64,000 nucleotides of DNA, taken from contig OV277866.1 in the NCBI GenBank assembly GCA_922989275.2, forward strand, positions 80,202,328 through 80,266,327, given 5' to 3'. The notes beneath the pieces are model-generated. The model had not been told where the DNA came from and did no database searches. It saw only the letters and a program-made list of their open reading frames with translations. Source of the stretch: Gari tellinella. Its lineage: Eukaryota > Mollusca > Bivalvia > Cardiida > Psammobiidae. Positions 1 to 12,100 of the stretch are shown here, piece by piece (the first letter of the stretch is position 1; the number at the start of each line of letters is the position of its first letter). Made by a program: the position numbers and the translations under genes.

Positions 1-100
1 ATTCTTGGTCGAGGGATGTTGTAATTGTAACGACTGGATGACCGTAGATATGCGTATAACTTTTGTTCTCTATCAAACATATTAGAAATATAACCAGGTA

Positions 101-2858
101 CTAATCCTGACGAGACTTTATACATAATTTTGCCTTTTGTAATATAATTTTTTCATTCAGTGTAAGGCAGTTCATTTTTTCCATTGCACTTGATACGTTG
201 GTATATTCTATACCAAATATAGTTTTACAAGCCCTCTTTTGTAGAATGCATAATTTATACAGATTTGTATTGTTAGTACCTCCCCAGACGACATTGCAAA
301 AGTCTAAATGTGGTTGAATATAGGATTTGTAGTATAGAATTCTAGCATGCAGGGGAAGATAAAATTTTATTCTAGATAAAAGCCAGAGGTTTGTTGAAAT
401 TTTCTTTTTAACTTTAAGAACATGCTCATCCCATTTCAGATTTTCATTAATGTAAACTCCTAACAATTTTTCACCTTTAGATGAATTGAGTTCCAAATTT
501 TTAAATCTTAGAGAAAGAGATTTTTCAGAAAGCCTAGCTCGTCTCTGGGGAGTTGTAATCATCAGAACTTTTGTTTTTTGAGTATTGAGAACCATCCCAT
601 TAGCTGTGCACCAAGTTTCTAGTAGATTTAGGCAGTTCTGTAAATTAATTTCTACAGTTTGTTTTGAACGATGAATATCACATAAAGTTGTATCGTCTGC
701 ATACATATCAGTGCTGCACGTTGTATTAGACGTTATTAGAGGCAGGTCATTGATAAATATTAGAAACAACAAAGGACCTAGAATTGACCCTTGTGGTACG
801 CCACATGTAATTTCTTGTTCCGATGACATTACACCATTTATATTTACCCTTTGTCTTCTCCCATATAGATATGATTTGAACCACTGAATTGCTTTTGCAG
901 AACATTTATATATTTTAAGTTTCTTCAGCAATATATTATGATCAACAAGATCAAACGCTTTCTTAAAATCAACCATGATAACCCCAACAACATATCCATC
1001 ATTTAATGCTTTAAGCCATCTATCAATTAGGTGTACTAGTGCGGTCTCACAGCTGTGGTGTTTTCTGAATCCACTTTGCGTTTGCACGATATGGTTGTAA
1101 TGATTTAAATATGTGATAAAACTATCATGAACATGTTTTTCTAAGATCTTAGATAGGGTAGGTAGGACAGAAATAGGTCTGTAATTATTAACGTCATGTT
1201 TGGAGCCAGACTTGAATAATGGATTAACTTTTGCAGATTTCCATATATCTGGAAACGTATTTTGTGATATACTTTGATTAAGTATTTGATGAATTATTGG
1301 GTATATAATATTGGCTGAAAGTTTTAAAAGCCTTGGGCCGATTTCATCTAAGCCTGTAGATTTTGATACATCGAGATAGCATCTTTTGTACTTTTGCTTT
1401 ATTTATGAACGGAATATTGAAGAACATTGGCGCGGGGACTCGATTATTTACAAAATGTTTGACCTCACTGAAGTCTGAGAAAGGAATAGGTTCTTTCAGA
1501 TTCGAAGCAATATTTATTAAAAATGTATTGAAAAAATCTGATATTTTTTCAGAATTATTGATTTCCTCTCCATTGACTGTAAGTGTGCGAATGGAACTCC
1601 TATCTTGATTTGGCGTCCTAAATTCTTTAAATAACTTCCAGATAGTAGATGGGTCGTTTTGCCCCTCGGCAATTTTTCTTTCATAATTAGACTTTTTTGC
1701 TACGTTAATAAGGTGTGAAACTTTATTTCTATATATTCTGAAGTTGTTCATATCCTTTCTAGCTTTAAATTTATCCCTATCTTTCATTGCATCCATAATA
1801 TCCCCATTCAACCAATCCGGTTGGTGTGCCTTTTTAACCCTGTGTATTCTAATGGGCACATGTTTATCGATTATAGATGAGAAAGTGTTCATAAAAGAAT
1901 GCAAAGATTCGTTTACATCTGAATCTTGAATTAGAGCAGTCCAATTTACATTATTAATGTCCTCAAGAAATTCACGTTCTTTAAAGTTCTTGAACGATCT
2001 GTATTTTATTGAATAGTGGTTCATTTTTATATTCTTGCAATTAATTTTTCTGGAACAAAATATTGGATAGTGGTCACTTAAGCCTAGTTTCGGAACTGAT
2101 GTTGATGAAATGTTTTGAAAATTATCAGAATATACATGGTCAATGAGAGTTTCGGAATTACAGCATTCACGAGTTGAACTATTGATAAGTTGTGTTAGAC
2201 CTAAGGATGATGTAAAATTTAGCCAATCATAATTTACACGACCGTTATTCAAATCTTTATTAAAATCACCCAATAGCAAAAGTTCTTTATCCTCGCTCTG
2301 TGCGTTCTCTATATTAGTTTCAAAAGAATCTTTCCATGAAGATCTAGCTTCAGGGTGCCTATACAAAATGCAAAGTAAGAATGGTTTTGACTTCGGCTGT
2401 TTAATTTCAATCCATGTGCTTTCTAAATCTGGGCATTCTAAATCTTCACGCCTAGTACAGTGTATGTTATCTCTTACATATATTAAAATACCACCACCTC
2501 TATTATCTGGTCGGTCTTTGCGAAAAGGAAGCTGAAAATTTCTAAGTGAAAAACTGGGAGTAGGGTGAATATCACTCAGTTTGGTTTCACTGATTCCAAA
2601 TATATCAATCTTATTACAAGACAAAAGGATTTGCAGATCATCAAATTTTGAACTTAAACCTTGTATATTTAAATGACCAATTATTAAACCATTTCCTTCC
2701 AGTCCTAAGCATTGTATAGAGGGAGTGAGTGTACTATGGGTATTTCGAGAACCTTTTTCAGCTTTCTTGCAAAGACAATATTTAGATCTACATTTGCTAC
2801 ATATTTCTAAAGAGTAAGAATTATTTGGTAACTCTAATACGGCATCATTGCCGCGACC
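101..2858 (-). pseudogene. LINE ORF2: AP-endonuclease plus reverse transcriptase, frameshifted
   Basis: This is the replication polyprotein of the LINE. It has an N-terminal APE-like endonuclease (motifs GHLNIQGL, ISETKL, LLLGDFN, SDHYP) and a reverse transcriptase (STGLDEI, NYRPISVLP, QSGFRKHHS, VDFKKAFD, GVPQGSILGPLLF, MYADDTT). Frame A is open from 2858 down to a TGA at 1344, and the rest of the protein continues in another frame from about 1375 down to the stop at 101. A single frame change near 1370-1380 therefore breaks the gene. The first 78 codons after the ORF1 stop are open but contain no in-frame ATG; the first in-frame Met lies beyond the endonuclease domain. Confidence 0.88.
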
Positions 2859-4223
2859 CTATGCTATTGTCCAACAGCGACCTTGTTTGTGACCATTTTT
2901 GCCACATGACCAACAGGTAACTGGTGAACGGTGTCTACAAGTGAAAGTTTCATGGTTGGTTTCTCCACATTTCATGCATTTTCGAGAACTTTGAGAAATG
3001 TTAACTAAATGTCTGCTGGGATCACTCCTGAAGTAGTGTCCACCTTGGCGTCTTGCACTGGTAGGAACAAATACAACTGTGTTAAAGTCCTTCACAATCT
3101 CTATTGTATTGTTGATAGTCCCGAGGATTCTCTTAACACCTGATGAAGATGGGTGGATCATGTCGTTTTGGTTCAAATATCTCGTGCAGATCAGACCTTT
3201 TTGGTCGTGGAAAGCACTGCAAATGTCAATAAAATCAATACCATGATGTGCGCAAAGACGTTCAATGATGTCGTTGATAGGATTAACGTCAGTGTCATAT
3301 CTGGGGGCGATTTTACACAGGATAACTCTCACACTAGGGTTAGCTACCTTCAGTACGGCCACGAACTGGTCATAGTGCTCTTCAATGAGTTCCAAATCTG
3401 TCTGGTTGGCGATATCATTTCCACCTACATAGACAATAATTGTGTCAAACATGGAAATGTTAAATAGTTGGACTTCAGCCAACAATGACTTAATGGTTGC
3501 GCCGGGTTTACAGTGCTTGTGGATGTTAAATTTTAACCCTTTTGGGTTTACTTTGTTTATTATTGAACTTCCCACAAGGAGCACATCTTTCTTTATAGTG
3601 GGTATGGTCCTTACTTCATGCACTAAACCCTCCCCACTGGTATTAGGTACATTAATGATGTTCTGCCTCACCTTGCCTTTTGCGCTGGGCTGTTTCTTTT
3701 TTCTTGTGTCTGAACTGGAGCTTACCCTTCTGGTGGATGTCACTGAGGTTTTTGGAGGAGCGTCAGTGACGGTTGCGGTAACATTTGAAGGGATTTTATT
3801 TGCTGTCTCTTTTCGCATAAATTCAATTTGGGTTTTAAGGTCATTGACTGCATTTAAAACAGTTCTACTATCATTGCCTGCATTCATCCTGCTTTCACTT
3901 TCATTCTCCAACTCGACACTATTCGTTTGCTCAACAAGTTGAGATAGCAGGGTAGGAACAATATTACTTAGAAAGTCGTCCTTCCAATGTTTGTGCCCGA
4001 CATCAGAGATCCCGATAGTCTGTGTGTATGTGTTTAATACTAGATGGCACCTTTTGTTTTGTTTACGTGTACTGATCCTGTAAACATGTACATCGTTGGG
4101 TATTTGGAAATCAGCTTGTAACTTACTAAGGAAGAGTTTAAATAGTAAATCAGACACGAATTTTATTTCAGTTTTCTCCTTGGTGACCTCAATACGGTAA
4201 ACAATTCCATTTAACTTCTCCAT
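2859..4223 (-). CDS. LINE ORF1: SGNH-hydrolase-like domain with two CCHC zinc knuckles
   Basis: This 454-codon ORF starts at the ATG at 4223 (MEKLNG). An in-frame TTG at 4238 lies inside the neighbouring SINE and was not chosen. The N-terminal third is unassigned, followed by a basic Ser/Thr-rich linker. A domain follows with SGNH/GDSL blocks: LLVGSSI (block I, Ser), VGGND (block III, Asn) and DMIHPSSSG (block V, Asp and His). The C-terminus carries CMKCGETNHETFTC and CWSCGKNGHKQGRC, both CX2CX4HX4C knuckles. Esterase-type and knuckle-bearing ORF1 proteins are known in CR1-like LINEs and bind element RNA. It ends in TAG, after which ORF2 continues in the same frame. Confidence 0.85.
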   Translation of the reverse strand: MEKLNGIVYRIEVTKEKTEIKFVSDLLFKLFLSKLQADFQIPNDVHVYRISTRKQNKRCHLVLNTYTQTIGISDVGHKHWKDDFLSNIVPTLLSQLVEQTNSVELENESESRMNAGNDSRTVLNAVNDLKTQIEFMRKETANKIPSNVTATVTDAPPKTSVTSTRRVSSSSDTRKKKQPSAKGKVRQNIINVPNTSGEGLVHEVRTIPTIKKDVLLVGSSIINKVNPKGLKFNIHKHCKPGATIKSLLAEVQLFNISMFDTIIVYVGGNDIANQTDLELIEEHYDQFVAVLKVANPSVRVILCKIAPRYDTDVNPINDIIERLCAHHGIDFIDICSAFHDQKGLICTRYLNQNDMIHPSSSGVKRILGTINNTIEIVKDFNTVVFVPTSARRQGGHYFRSDPSRHLVNISQSSRKCMKCGETNHETFTCRHRSPVTCWSCGKNGHKQGRCWTIA

Positions 4224-4520
4224 GTGTCGGTGGCCCAATGGTAGGACGCTCGACTAGGAAGCGAGAGGTTCCTGGTTCGAGCCCTGTCAGGATCACTGAA
4301 ATTTTTCTGAGCAAAAAATTAACCCTACATTGCTCCACTTCACCCAGGTGATTTAAATGGGTACCTGAGAGGGAAATAAGTCAATGTGTCATGGCTGCTA
4401 GTAGCGCCGAATGTAAATGGCCGACTTGTGACTCGATGAACAGGGAGGTAATTGTAAAAGTCGGAAGAATATGACATATAAATTTCAGACTTGATAAACC
4501 TATCACCTTTACCTTTACCT
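4224..4520 (+). mobile_element. tRNA-derived SINE
   Basis: The head carries a pol III A box (TGGCCCAATGGTAGG) and B box (GGTTCGAGCCC) with tRNA-like spacing. A body of about 220 bp follows, with the inverted motif CACCCAGGTG / GGGTACCTG, then a (CCTTTA)n-like tail at 4500-4520. It begins exactly where LINE ORF1 starts, head to head with it. The acceptor stem does not pair, so this is not a functional tRNA gene. Confidence 0.7.
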
Positions 4521-5180
4521 CCATGATTGTTGAAAATGTAGAATCTAGGCTTCGGCCATGCTTGACGATATTACGTCATAATCATATCCTCATAATTTCA
4601 TGACGTCATAATCATTGAACTTTAAAACAAGTCTTAGAAATCACTCAAATTCATCTTTTAAAGTAAAAATAATTATCGGATACCTTCTAAGTGTTCATGT
4701 TTCCAATTCCTTGCTGTAAATCCAACATCACATAGATCTATCTAATCGGAAAAACCGTCCAATATTCGGACATCTGCGTAAAGGTCATTGCCCCGAAAAC
4801 ACATGACACAAATTAAAAGTGTTCAAAATTCACGTCTGTAAACACATTGATCCTTGTAATATTTCGTCTAGTTCATACATATAAGTGTTAACTTATGGTC
4901 CACTCTCTTCTCTCATCATAGCCGGAAAAGCGCTGAATTTGCCAAAAAATACGAAACTTGGTAAGAGCGGTTAAATTGTAAACTTGTTATTTATTGTGAC
5001 GTCATTTAATCTCTACCATATCATTTAACTCTTTCAACACTAATTAACAGTTGTGGTTTTCGGGTTCCCTTGTGGATCGTTTTAGTCATCAAAACGTTGA
5101 ATCAGGGTCTACACTGTTTGCAAATGTAATGATTATATATTAAACGAATTTTATAAGTGGACACTTTTCCTTTCGCTATA
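4521..5180. other. No gene seen
   Basis: AT-rich sequence without a supported ORF, splice-flanked exon or clear repeat. Two TGACGTCA-like sites (about 4571 and 4603) are present, but I assign them no role. Confidence 0.4.
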
Positions 5181-5373
5181 CAGTCGAACTTCGATATCTT
5201 GAACTCGTTTAACTCGAACTATCCGATAGTTCGACATATAAACTGCATTATTTTATGCTCGGTAAAGTCGAACATACCCATATTTCAAAGTTAAAACATG
5301 GCTTAGCCAGGTTTTAACTTTGAAATACGCGTATGTTTGACAAAACCGACTTCAAGATATCGAAGTTCGACTT
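5181..5373 (+). mobile_element. Palindromic MITE, family P (CAGTCGAACTTCGATAT ends)
   Basis: Terminal inverted repeats CAGTCGAACTTCGATAT / ATATCGAAGTTCGACT enclose an inner palindrome centred near 5300 (TTAAAACATGGCTTAGCCAGG). TA flanks and CAG ends resemble Tc1/mariner-pogo MITEs. Other copies are at 38848-39040 and, more diverged, 21214-21352. Confidence 0.7.
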
Positions 5374-5807
5374 TATATGCTATATATATTTATTCTAGAA
5401 ATAGAATATAAGAATTTCGGCACAAACGTTTGCGTGTTTGTTAATAGCCAAATATTGATTTTCAAATCGTTCTCATTTTTATTAAAATATTTGCTTGAAG
5501 ACCGTCCGAAAGGGATGTTTACATACTACAACAAAAACATTATTGTGGTCCCTTTCCATGTGCTTAAGAAAATGAACGAGTTCTATACGAATCGAATCAC
5601 ATACGCAAAAGTGAATTAATAAAATGAAATGCACCGATTTCTAGAATATATTGGTTACTTTTTAGTTAAAAAAAATCACTGGTACATGCATTGTAAGTTG
5701 CTTTGTTATTAAGTATTGAAAAGTGTTGGTTTGATGAAGAGAAATTGCACGATACAGTTGAAGGGTAAGGCACTAAGTCGTTTTCGCATTTGATCGCCAT
5801 TTTTGTT
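5374..5807. other. No gene seen; downstream flank of gene B
   Basis: AT-rich flank beyond the predicted polyadenylation signal of gene B. The open frames here are short and lack family resemblance. Confidence 0.4.
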
Positions 5808-5813
5808 TTTATT
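5808..5813 (-). promoter_or_regulatory. Polyadenylation signal AATAAA, gene B
   Basis: AATAAA on the minus strand about 120 nt downstream of the gene B stop codon at 5934. It is the first canonical hexamer after the stop, so the 3' UTR is probably about 140 nt. Confidence 0.5.
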
Positions 5814-5933
5814 GTTCTTTGAGGCACTTTTCCGGACAGTGGCAATCGTTTGCAGCTAACATACTGTTTTGTATCCATTATTGGCGAACGCTTGCGAACG
5901 TTTTCTGCACTGGTGCAAAGTAAACTAACATCA

Positions 5934-6112
5934 CTAAAATATTCTTACCGGGTAGCTCGACACTGGCGGGTGCTCAACCAAAGGGTAATCCTGGAGATTA
6001 ATAGCGAATGCCCAACCGAAAGAATCCAACTTTCCGTTATTGTACAAGAGGAAGACCGGATAGAACCTTTCACATGACATGTCCTGTGTGGTGTTGTACC
6101 AGTAGTGATTAC
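5934..6112 (-). CDS. Gene B exon 7 (terminal)
   Basis: 179 nt, acceptor GTCACAG, stop TAG. It encodes GNHYWYNTTQDMSCERF, YNNGKLDSFGWAF and EHPPVSSYPVRIF. Its first 41 nt and acceptor are repeated several times upstream in a 70-bp array. Use of the next upstream acceptor would run into a stop codon after about 17 codons. Confidence 0.88.
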
Positions 6113-9100
6113 CTGTGACACACATATAGTCAATATAAAAAACATGACATGTCCTGTGTTCTGTTGTACCAATAGTGATTACCTGTGACACGCATACAGT
6201 CCTTAAATAATACATGACATGTCCTGTGTGGTGTTGTACCAGTAGTGATTACCTGTGACACACATAAAGTCCTTATATAATACATGACATGTCCTGTGTG
6301 TTGCTGTACCAGTAGTGATTACCTGTGACACACATAAAGTCCTTATATAATATATGACATGTCCTGTGTGGTGTTGTACCAGTAGTAATTACCTGTGACA
6401 CACATAATATAGTTCATATACAATACATGCACAGCCTATATCAAATAACGTTTCACATGACATGTCCTGTGTGGTGTTGTACCAGTAGTGATTACATGTG
6501 ATATACATATAGTACATATAAAATACAATGTTCCCTCTCTACAACAACACCCAACGGGAGACAAAAATGTGTGCGTTGTTCGGAGGTAGTCGTTATAGGG
6601 AGGGAAATTGACTAACATTTGCAAACAGATTGAACCCAGATCAGACGCCTCGTGACGTGGCGTCTGATCTAGATTCAAGCTGTTTGTCACTCGTCATTAT
6701 ATTTATTCCATCAAAATGTAACTTTGCGATCAAACAGCAGACGATAATTTGAAGCAGACTATATTTCAGCAGTAAAAGCGTTAGGCATAATGGTATTGTC
6801 CTGGGAACTGTGGCAAATGTCGTTGTAAGGAGAGAGTCATTTTTGGGAGGGCCATTGTAGAGAGGGAGCGCTGTACATGCACAGTCTATATCAAGTAACC
6901 TTACACATGACATGTCCTGTGTGGTGTTGTACCAGTAGTGATTACCTGTGACGCACATATAGTTCATATACAATACATGCACAGCCTATATCAAGTAACT
7001 CTTTCCCTGCTAATGGCGCCAAAAGGCGAATTTGCAAACAGCATGGATCCTGATCAGACACCGCATAACGCGGCATCTGATCAGGATCCATACTGCTTGA
7101 CAAACGTAACTATATTTCATCAATAAAACCCCTAAAACTGACTTAAGAATATTACAGAATACACTACCAATGCAGACGATTGTTTTGCCGTAAGAGGGAT
7201 AAAGCAGAGGATACCGTTTAAAAGTGAAACACTTAAAGAAGGACACATGCAATAAGAGTCTTACAGATTATTGCTCTTTATTTGAGTGAAGCTCAATAGA
7301 GGTACATTTATAGTCGGATTTTGACCCATGAGCTCACTGAGCTGTGACTCTCAATTGGATTTATTTCTTTTTAAATTATAATCATTTTTATGTTTTATTG
7401 CATTAGTTTCCAAAAAATTACTTATTTGAAGTGTTCAATATATATGCAAAATGTTTCATGGACAACCTTCACGTTAAACTTTTTTCACTATTGAAAGTTT
7501 TAAATGTATGTAAAATGTTAACCTAAGTGGTCAGTCTCTCACTTCTAGAAAACAATTGCATTTATTCATTTATCACTGAAATTTCAATGGTCAATTCCAG
7601 TTTCAAATTAATTCTACTTAATGTATGACAATTGAAAAATGACCTTTAAGGTTACCCCATATTAGTTATATTGAATACGGATAAGATCCAATGGGATTAA
7701 AAATCGCTTCTGCTTCTCCTTCTTACAGGCTCGTAGACGTTTTCTTAAAGCATTTTAGACTATTAGCGCCTAGGTTTTGTCTGTCGTAGTATATGTAGTT
7801 TGAACAACGTGGTTATACCAAAATGTAATAAGTACATGTAATTGAATAATATATATATATATATCTAAAAACTGAACTATAGGTATAATGGTATGTTTTA
7901 TAAAAGTACAACTTTGTTTAGATCTAATACAGGGCAAAACTATCCCATTCATTAAGAGTGAGGTGTATATGCGTCATATACAAAAAGAGCAGTCTTCATG
8001 TTTATATATAATTTCGCAGTATATCTTAAGAAATCGAAACCTACATATTCTCAAATGGAATAGATTAAATTTTTAATCGAAACAGAAATCATCAATTTAT
8101 AATCTCATGAGCTAAAGAGTTACTACAAACTTGACTGTATAACTGTATACAAAGGGGTCGTGCCATACGAAAAGCTGCCTTATTGTATTTCAAACAGTGT
8201 AGATAAATACTACAAATACCACAATATTATATATGATATTCTAAAGTTCTCAATTATTATTTATTTCTCCATATAATCCTGTCTTGTGATATCTCTTTGG
8301 AATCGTCTTGAAAAGACAATTCCAGACAGGATTAGATGCAGAAATAAGAAATTATATGTTTTTTTGGTTTATTTTTTAAGTTTTCACGTACGACCATTTT
8401 TATCGTACGACCTGTCGTAAGACATTTTACTAATTCCAAACGTGTTTTCGTATATTCCAAAAGAGGTCGAATATATCGAAGTTACTTTACCCATTGTGAA
8501 GAAGCATTTCGGCCCGGTCCACACGCTCTTGTCCGCCTTCTTCTTGGTGGGAGGAGCCCTGACAGATTGTGTGACGGGATCCGTACCATTCTGTATCCAC
8601 AACCCAACACCCGTCCCTTCCGTTGTAAACTGCTGTAGCGTCCGTCCATTACAAATCTTTCCTAAAGGAAAATACAGTAAAACCTCGCTATTACGACCAC
8701 TTAAACGAAGGCTAATTAATTGTATAATAGAGAGGTGGCAGCTTAAAGCAAGGTTACAGTGAAACAGAAAGCTCCTATAGGAGCTTTCTGTTTCACTGTC
8801 ACCTTGCTTTAAGCGGTCACCTATCGTAAACACCCTCATAATTAACATAATTTAGTGGTCCTAATAGAGAGGTTTTACTGTATATCCAAAATACAAGATA
8901 TGAAAAACTGGTGCTAACTGAGCATATTATATGATATAAAAATGATAATGTTTTTGGAAAGTCTGAAATATAGGTGACAGTTAAATGCAGAATAAAATTT
9001 ATTCAATATGAGAGAAAGTTTTCCAAGAAGTCAGAAGTCGGAAGTTAGAAGTCACTCTGGTGGTGTCAGTTGTCGAATGATGAAGCATTGTAATAGTATA

Positions 9101-12100
9101 CCATTTACCAAACACGTAAAAGGACGCGTACGTACCAATAGGTAACTCGTAACTATTCATAAAGGTTCTTTAACCTACACGGATGTTTCTTGCGAGTCCT
9201 TACGGATAGCCAACTTGTAGTCATTCGCCAGTATCAGTTAATACCTCTCTGGTATCCGCAAATAACTAGCTGGTATCCGTAAATATATCATTTCAACTCG
9301 TAAATTCGAAGATCTAAACTCGTTTGCAGAAAACGCCCTTTTTAAAAATCCGAACATTGAAGCAAACTGTCTTGCAAAAAGGATGACAAGCGGTTGGTTT
9401 ATTTGCCCTGTACTAGAAACTCACCACTGGCTCTACTTTGTTGATAATATACTGGTTTCTTAACAAAATAAATAATTCTGTAGCTTTCGAAATAGAAACA
9501 GCGGACTATTCGGCAGTTTCGTTTGTTAAAATTTATACTGTATATAATGTTGCGGATAAAAACCTCTCTATTACGAACACTAAAACGAAGGATAGTTAAT
9601 TTTAAAGCAATGTGACAGTAAAACAGAAAGCTCCAGAAGGAGCTTTCTGTTTTACTGGCACAATGCTTTAAGCAGTCACCTGTCGTAAACACCTAATAAT
9701 TAACACAATTTAGTGGTCGTAATAGAGAGGTTTTACTGTACCTGGATTGGTAAAGTAAGCGGTGATGTAGTAGATTCCATCATCCAACATGAAGGGATGG
9801 TCAACAAGGAACTTGTATGAACTAGGAAATCCATTAGGGTTGGGAGAATAGTTTTCAGCAATCTGCAAGACAAGAATTACTGTACAAATGAAACTTTGCA
9901 ACTGATCCACACGCAAGTATGTCGTATACGTCTCGTCCAATTAACACTAACAGCATTCCAAGGTAACTAAGAGTTTGATTTGCGCCTGAGATTGTTTTTA
10001 AGCATTTGGTTGCTTACATTCGAGTTTTTGGTCAAATCTGACCAATCAAATGCTTGAGTACGATTTCAGACTCAACTCAAACTCTTTATAACCTTAGGGT
10101 CGGGCGAATGCAATGAGTGGAAACATTAGCTTGGTAACTTAAATAACTCATTAACACGATTTTTCCGGCAAACGCAAACGAAACGCAATCGCATGGTAAT
10201 TAAAAGTAGAAAATTGCAACGATTTGACCAATCTGTCTATTCATGTTTATCTGAGTGGCAAACAGTTTGGAGCCTGATAAGACGCCGGGTTACACTGCGT
10301 CTGATCAGGCTCCAAACTGTTTGCAACGGAAATAACAGTTTTAGTGTACAGTTGCTGGCCATAAATAAGTTCCCACCCTGGAAATCTGTCATATGTTTTT
10401 GATGTATTTTAGCTGTGTAAGGTAAACAGGAACCTGTTGATTAACTTAAAGTCACTAAAGGTAAATATCTATCAAAAGCTGAATTAATTTCTGATTAGAC
10501 AGAGAGGTAAATTTTTTAATTACTTCTGATTTGATTCTGTTGCTAAGCAACTTTAGAACACTAGTGAAAATCTATGACTAGTTTTCTTAACAGTGTTGCC
10601 ATGGCAACACGAACGCCACATGGCACCATGACATGCTATTTTTTAAAAAGAGAAATCATTAATGATTATTAAGTATTTGGAATTGTACAGCTAAATCAAA
10701 TCTTAGTAAAATGGCAGAAGTGTAATAATGAAACAGGAGTTGTTCAAAAACCATCTCCATTGCTTTCTATAGGCTTAACATAGGAAGCGATGGAGATGGA
10801 GTTTTCAACAACGTAAGTTCTGATATCTGATCAGAAATTAATTCAGCTTTTGATAGATATTTACCTTTAGTGACTTTAAGTTAATCAACAGGTTCCTGTT
10901 TACCTTAAACAGCTCAAATACATCAAAAATCTATGACAGATTTTCAGGGTGGGAACTTATTTATGGCCAGCAACTGTAAACGCTTTTATTGGGAAAGAAT
11001 AACGTCTTCTCCGTCATGCATTACTTTTGTCCCGTTTGAGCTGTTGCCTTTATATAACGTCTCAATTGATAATGTTTTAAGCGGACGTTTTTACTGTTTT
11101 GCAATCAGAAACTGACGTACATGATATATAAAAAGTATCAACAATTTTCGACGTACCCCGGCCTGGATACCGGCTATGTAGCCCGCTGGACCATAGATGA
11201 GGATCACATTAAGCTCCCCACTTTTCCAGTATCTCTCTCCTCTGAATAGGGGGTTACCTGTCGTGAAAAAATAAATATTGTGGCTACGTTATTGTTAGTA
11301 GATACCGTTGGGGGCCGTTTTACCTTGTTCCGAGCAGTCACTTGCTTTAAACATCGAACATTCTTGACATTTTACATAGATACCGGTATCTGATATCTGA
11401 GAAAACAAAACTGTAAATCCCCTCTCTAACGACCACACACACTAAGGCCCAATGCATTACGTTAATCATGTACGCAATGATGTTGCAATAAACTTTACAC
11501 ATGTTCTAACATAGTCTCGTATGCAAGACTGATCTTAACCCTTTACTTCATAGCCTGTTTCTAGTTTTTAAGACAGATGACCACTTAAAGCAGGTTGAAA
11601 GTAAAGCAGAATGTGCCCTAAGGCACATTCTGCTTTACTTTCAGCCTGCTTTAAACTTCCATCTGCTAGAATATGGGAATGTTTTTTACAATATATAATC
11701 CTGACTGGTTAAATTGTAGCTGTTTTCTTTAGTGGAGGAATAAATTAAATGCGCTAAACGGCGCATCTATGGGGGAAAGGGTTTAGACATTGCAGTGTCT
11801 GTCCGTGTCATTAAATAATTTCATATGAAATGGCGAACTGTTCAGACTCTGTTGAGACCTTGTTAATTACGGAATCTTGTCAAGATCTACGCTGTTTGCT
11901 AAATGTACCTTTTTGTGGGCGAAAAGTAAAATGAGTTAAGACATGTAACTGCTTTAACATTCTATCGCTAAAATATATAGTATGCTATAACCCCTTTTTG
12001 AGACAAACTATCGCCTACAAAAATATGAAACCAAAGAAATACGAGTATTGATACTAGAGTCGCGCTACGTAGCATCTTACCTACACGGCATATTCTTTCG

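Larger units (their letters stand above)
1..4223 (-). mobile_element. Non-LTR retrotransposon (LINE) with ORF1 and ORF2
   Basis: The minus strand holds an ORF1 (SGNH-type domain plus two zinc knuckles) followed in the same frame by an ORF2 (APE-type endonuclease, then reverse transcriptase). Its 3' end lies in the first 100 bases or beyond the left edge; its 5' end meets a plus-strand SINE at about 4224. The endonuclease and RT style fits the CR1/L2 assemblage, but the clade is my inference. One frame change in ORF2 makes this copy probably inactive. Confidence 0.88.

Noticed and set aside
4224..4300. tRNA gene
   Set aside because: A and B boxes are present but the acceptor stem does not pair and a SINE body and tail follow.
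5934..6690. Series of minus-strand ORFs repeating ITTGTTPHRTCHV-like peptides
   Set aside because: Shifted-frame readings of the 70-bp array derived from exon 7; only the last unit continues into the real exon.
6982..7126. Many 60-90 codon ORFs containing SLDPDQTPRDAAS-like peptides throughout the window
   Set aside because: They are translations of the core-1 MITE palindrome, which happens to be open in several frames.
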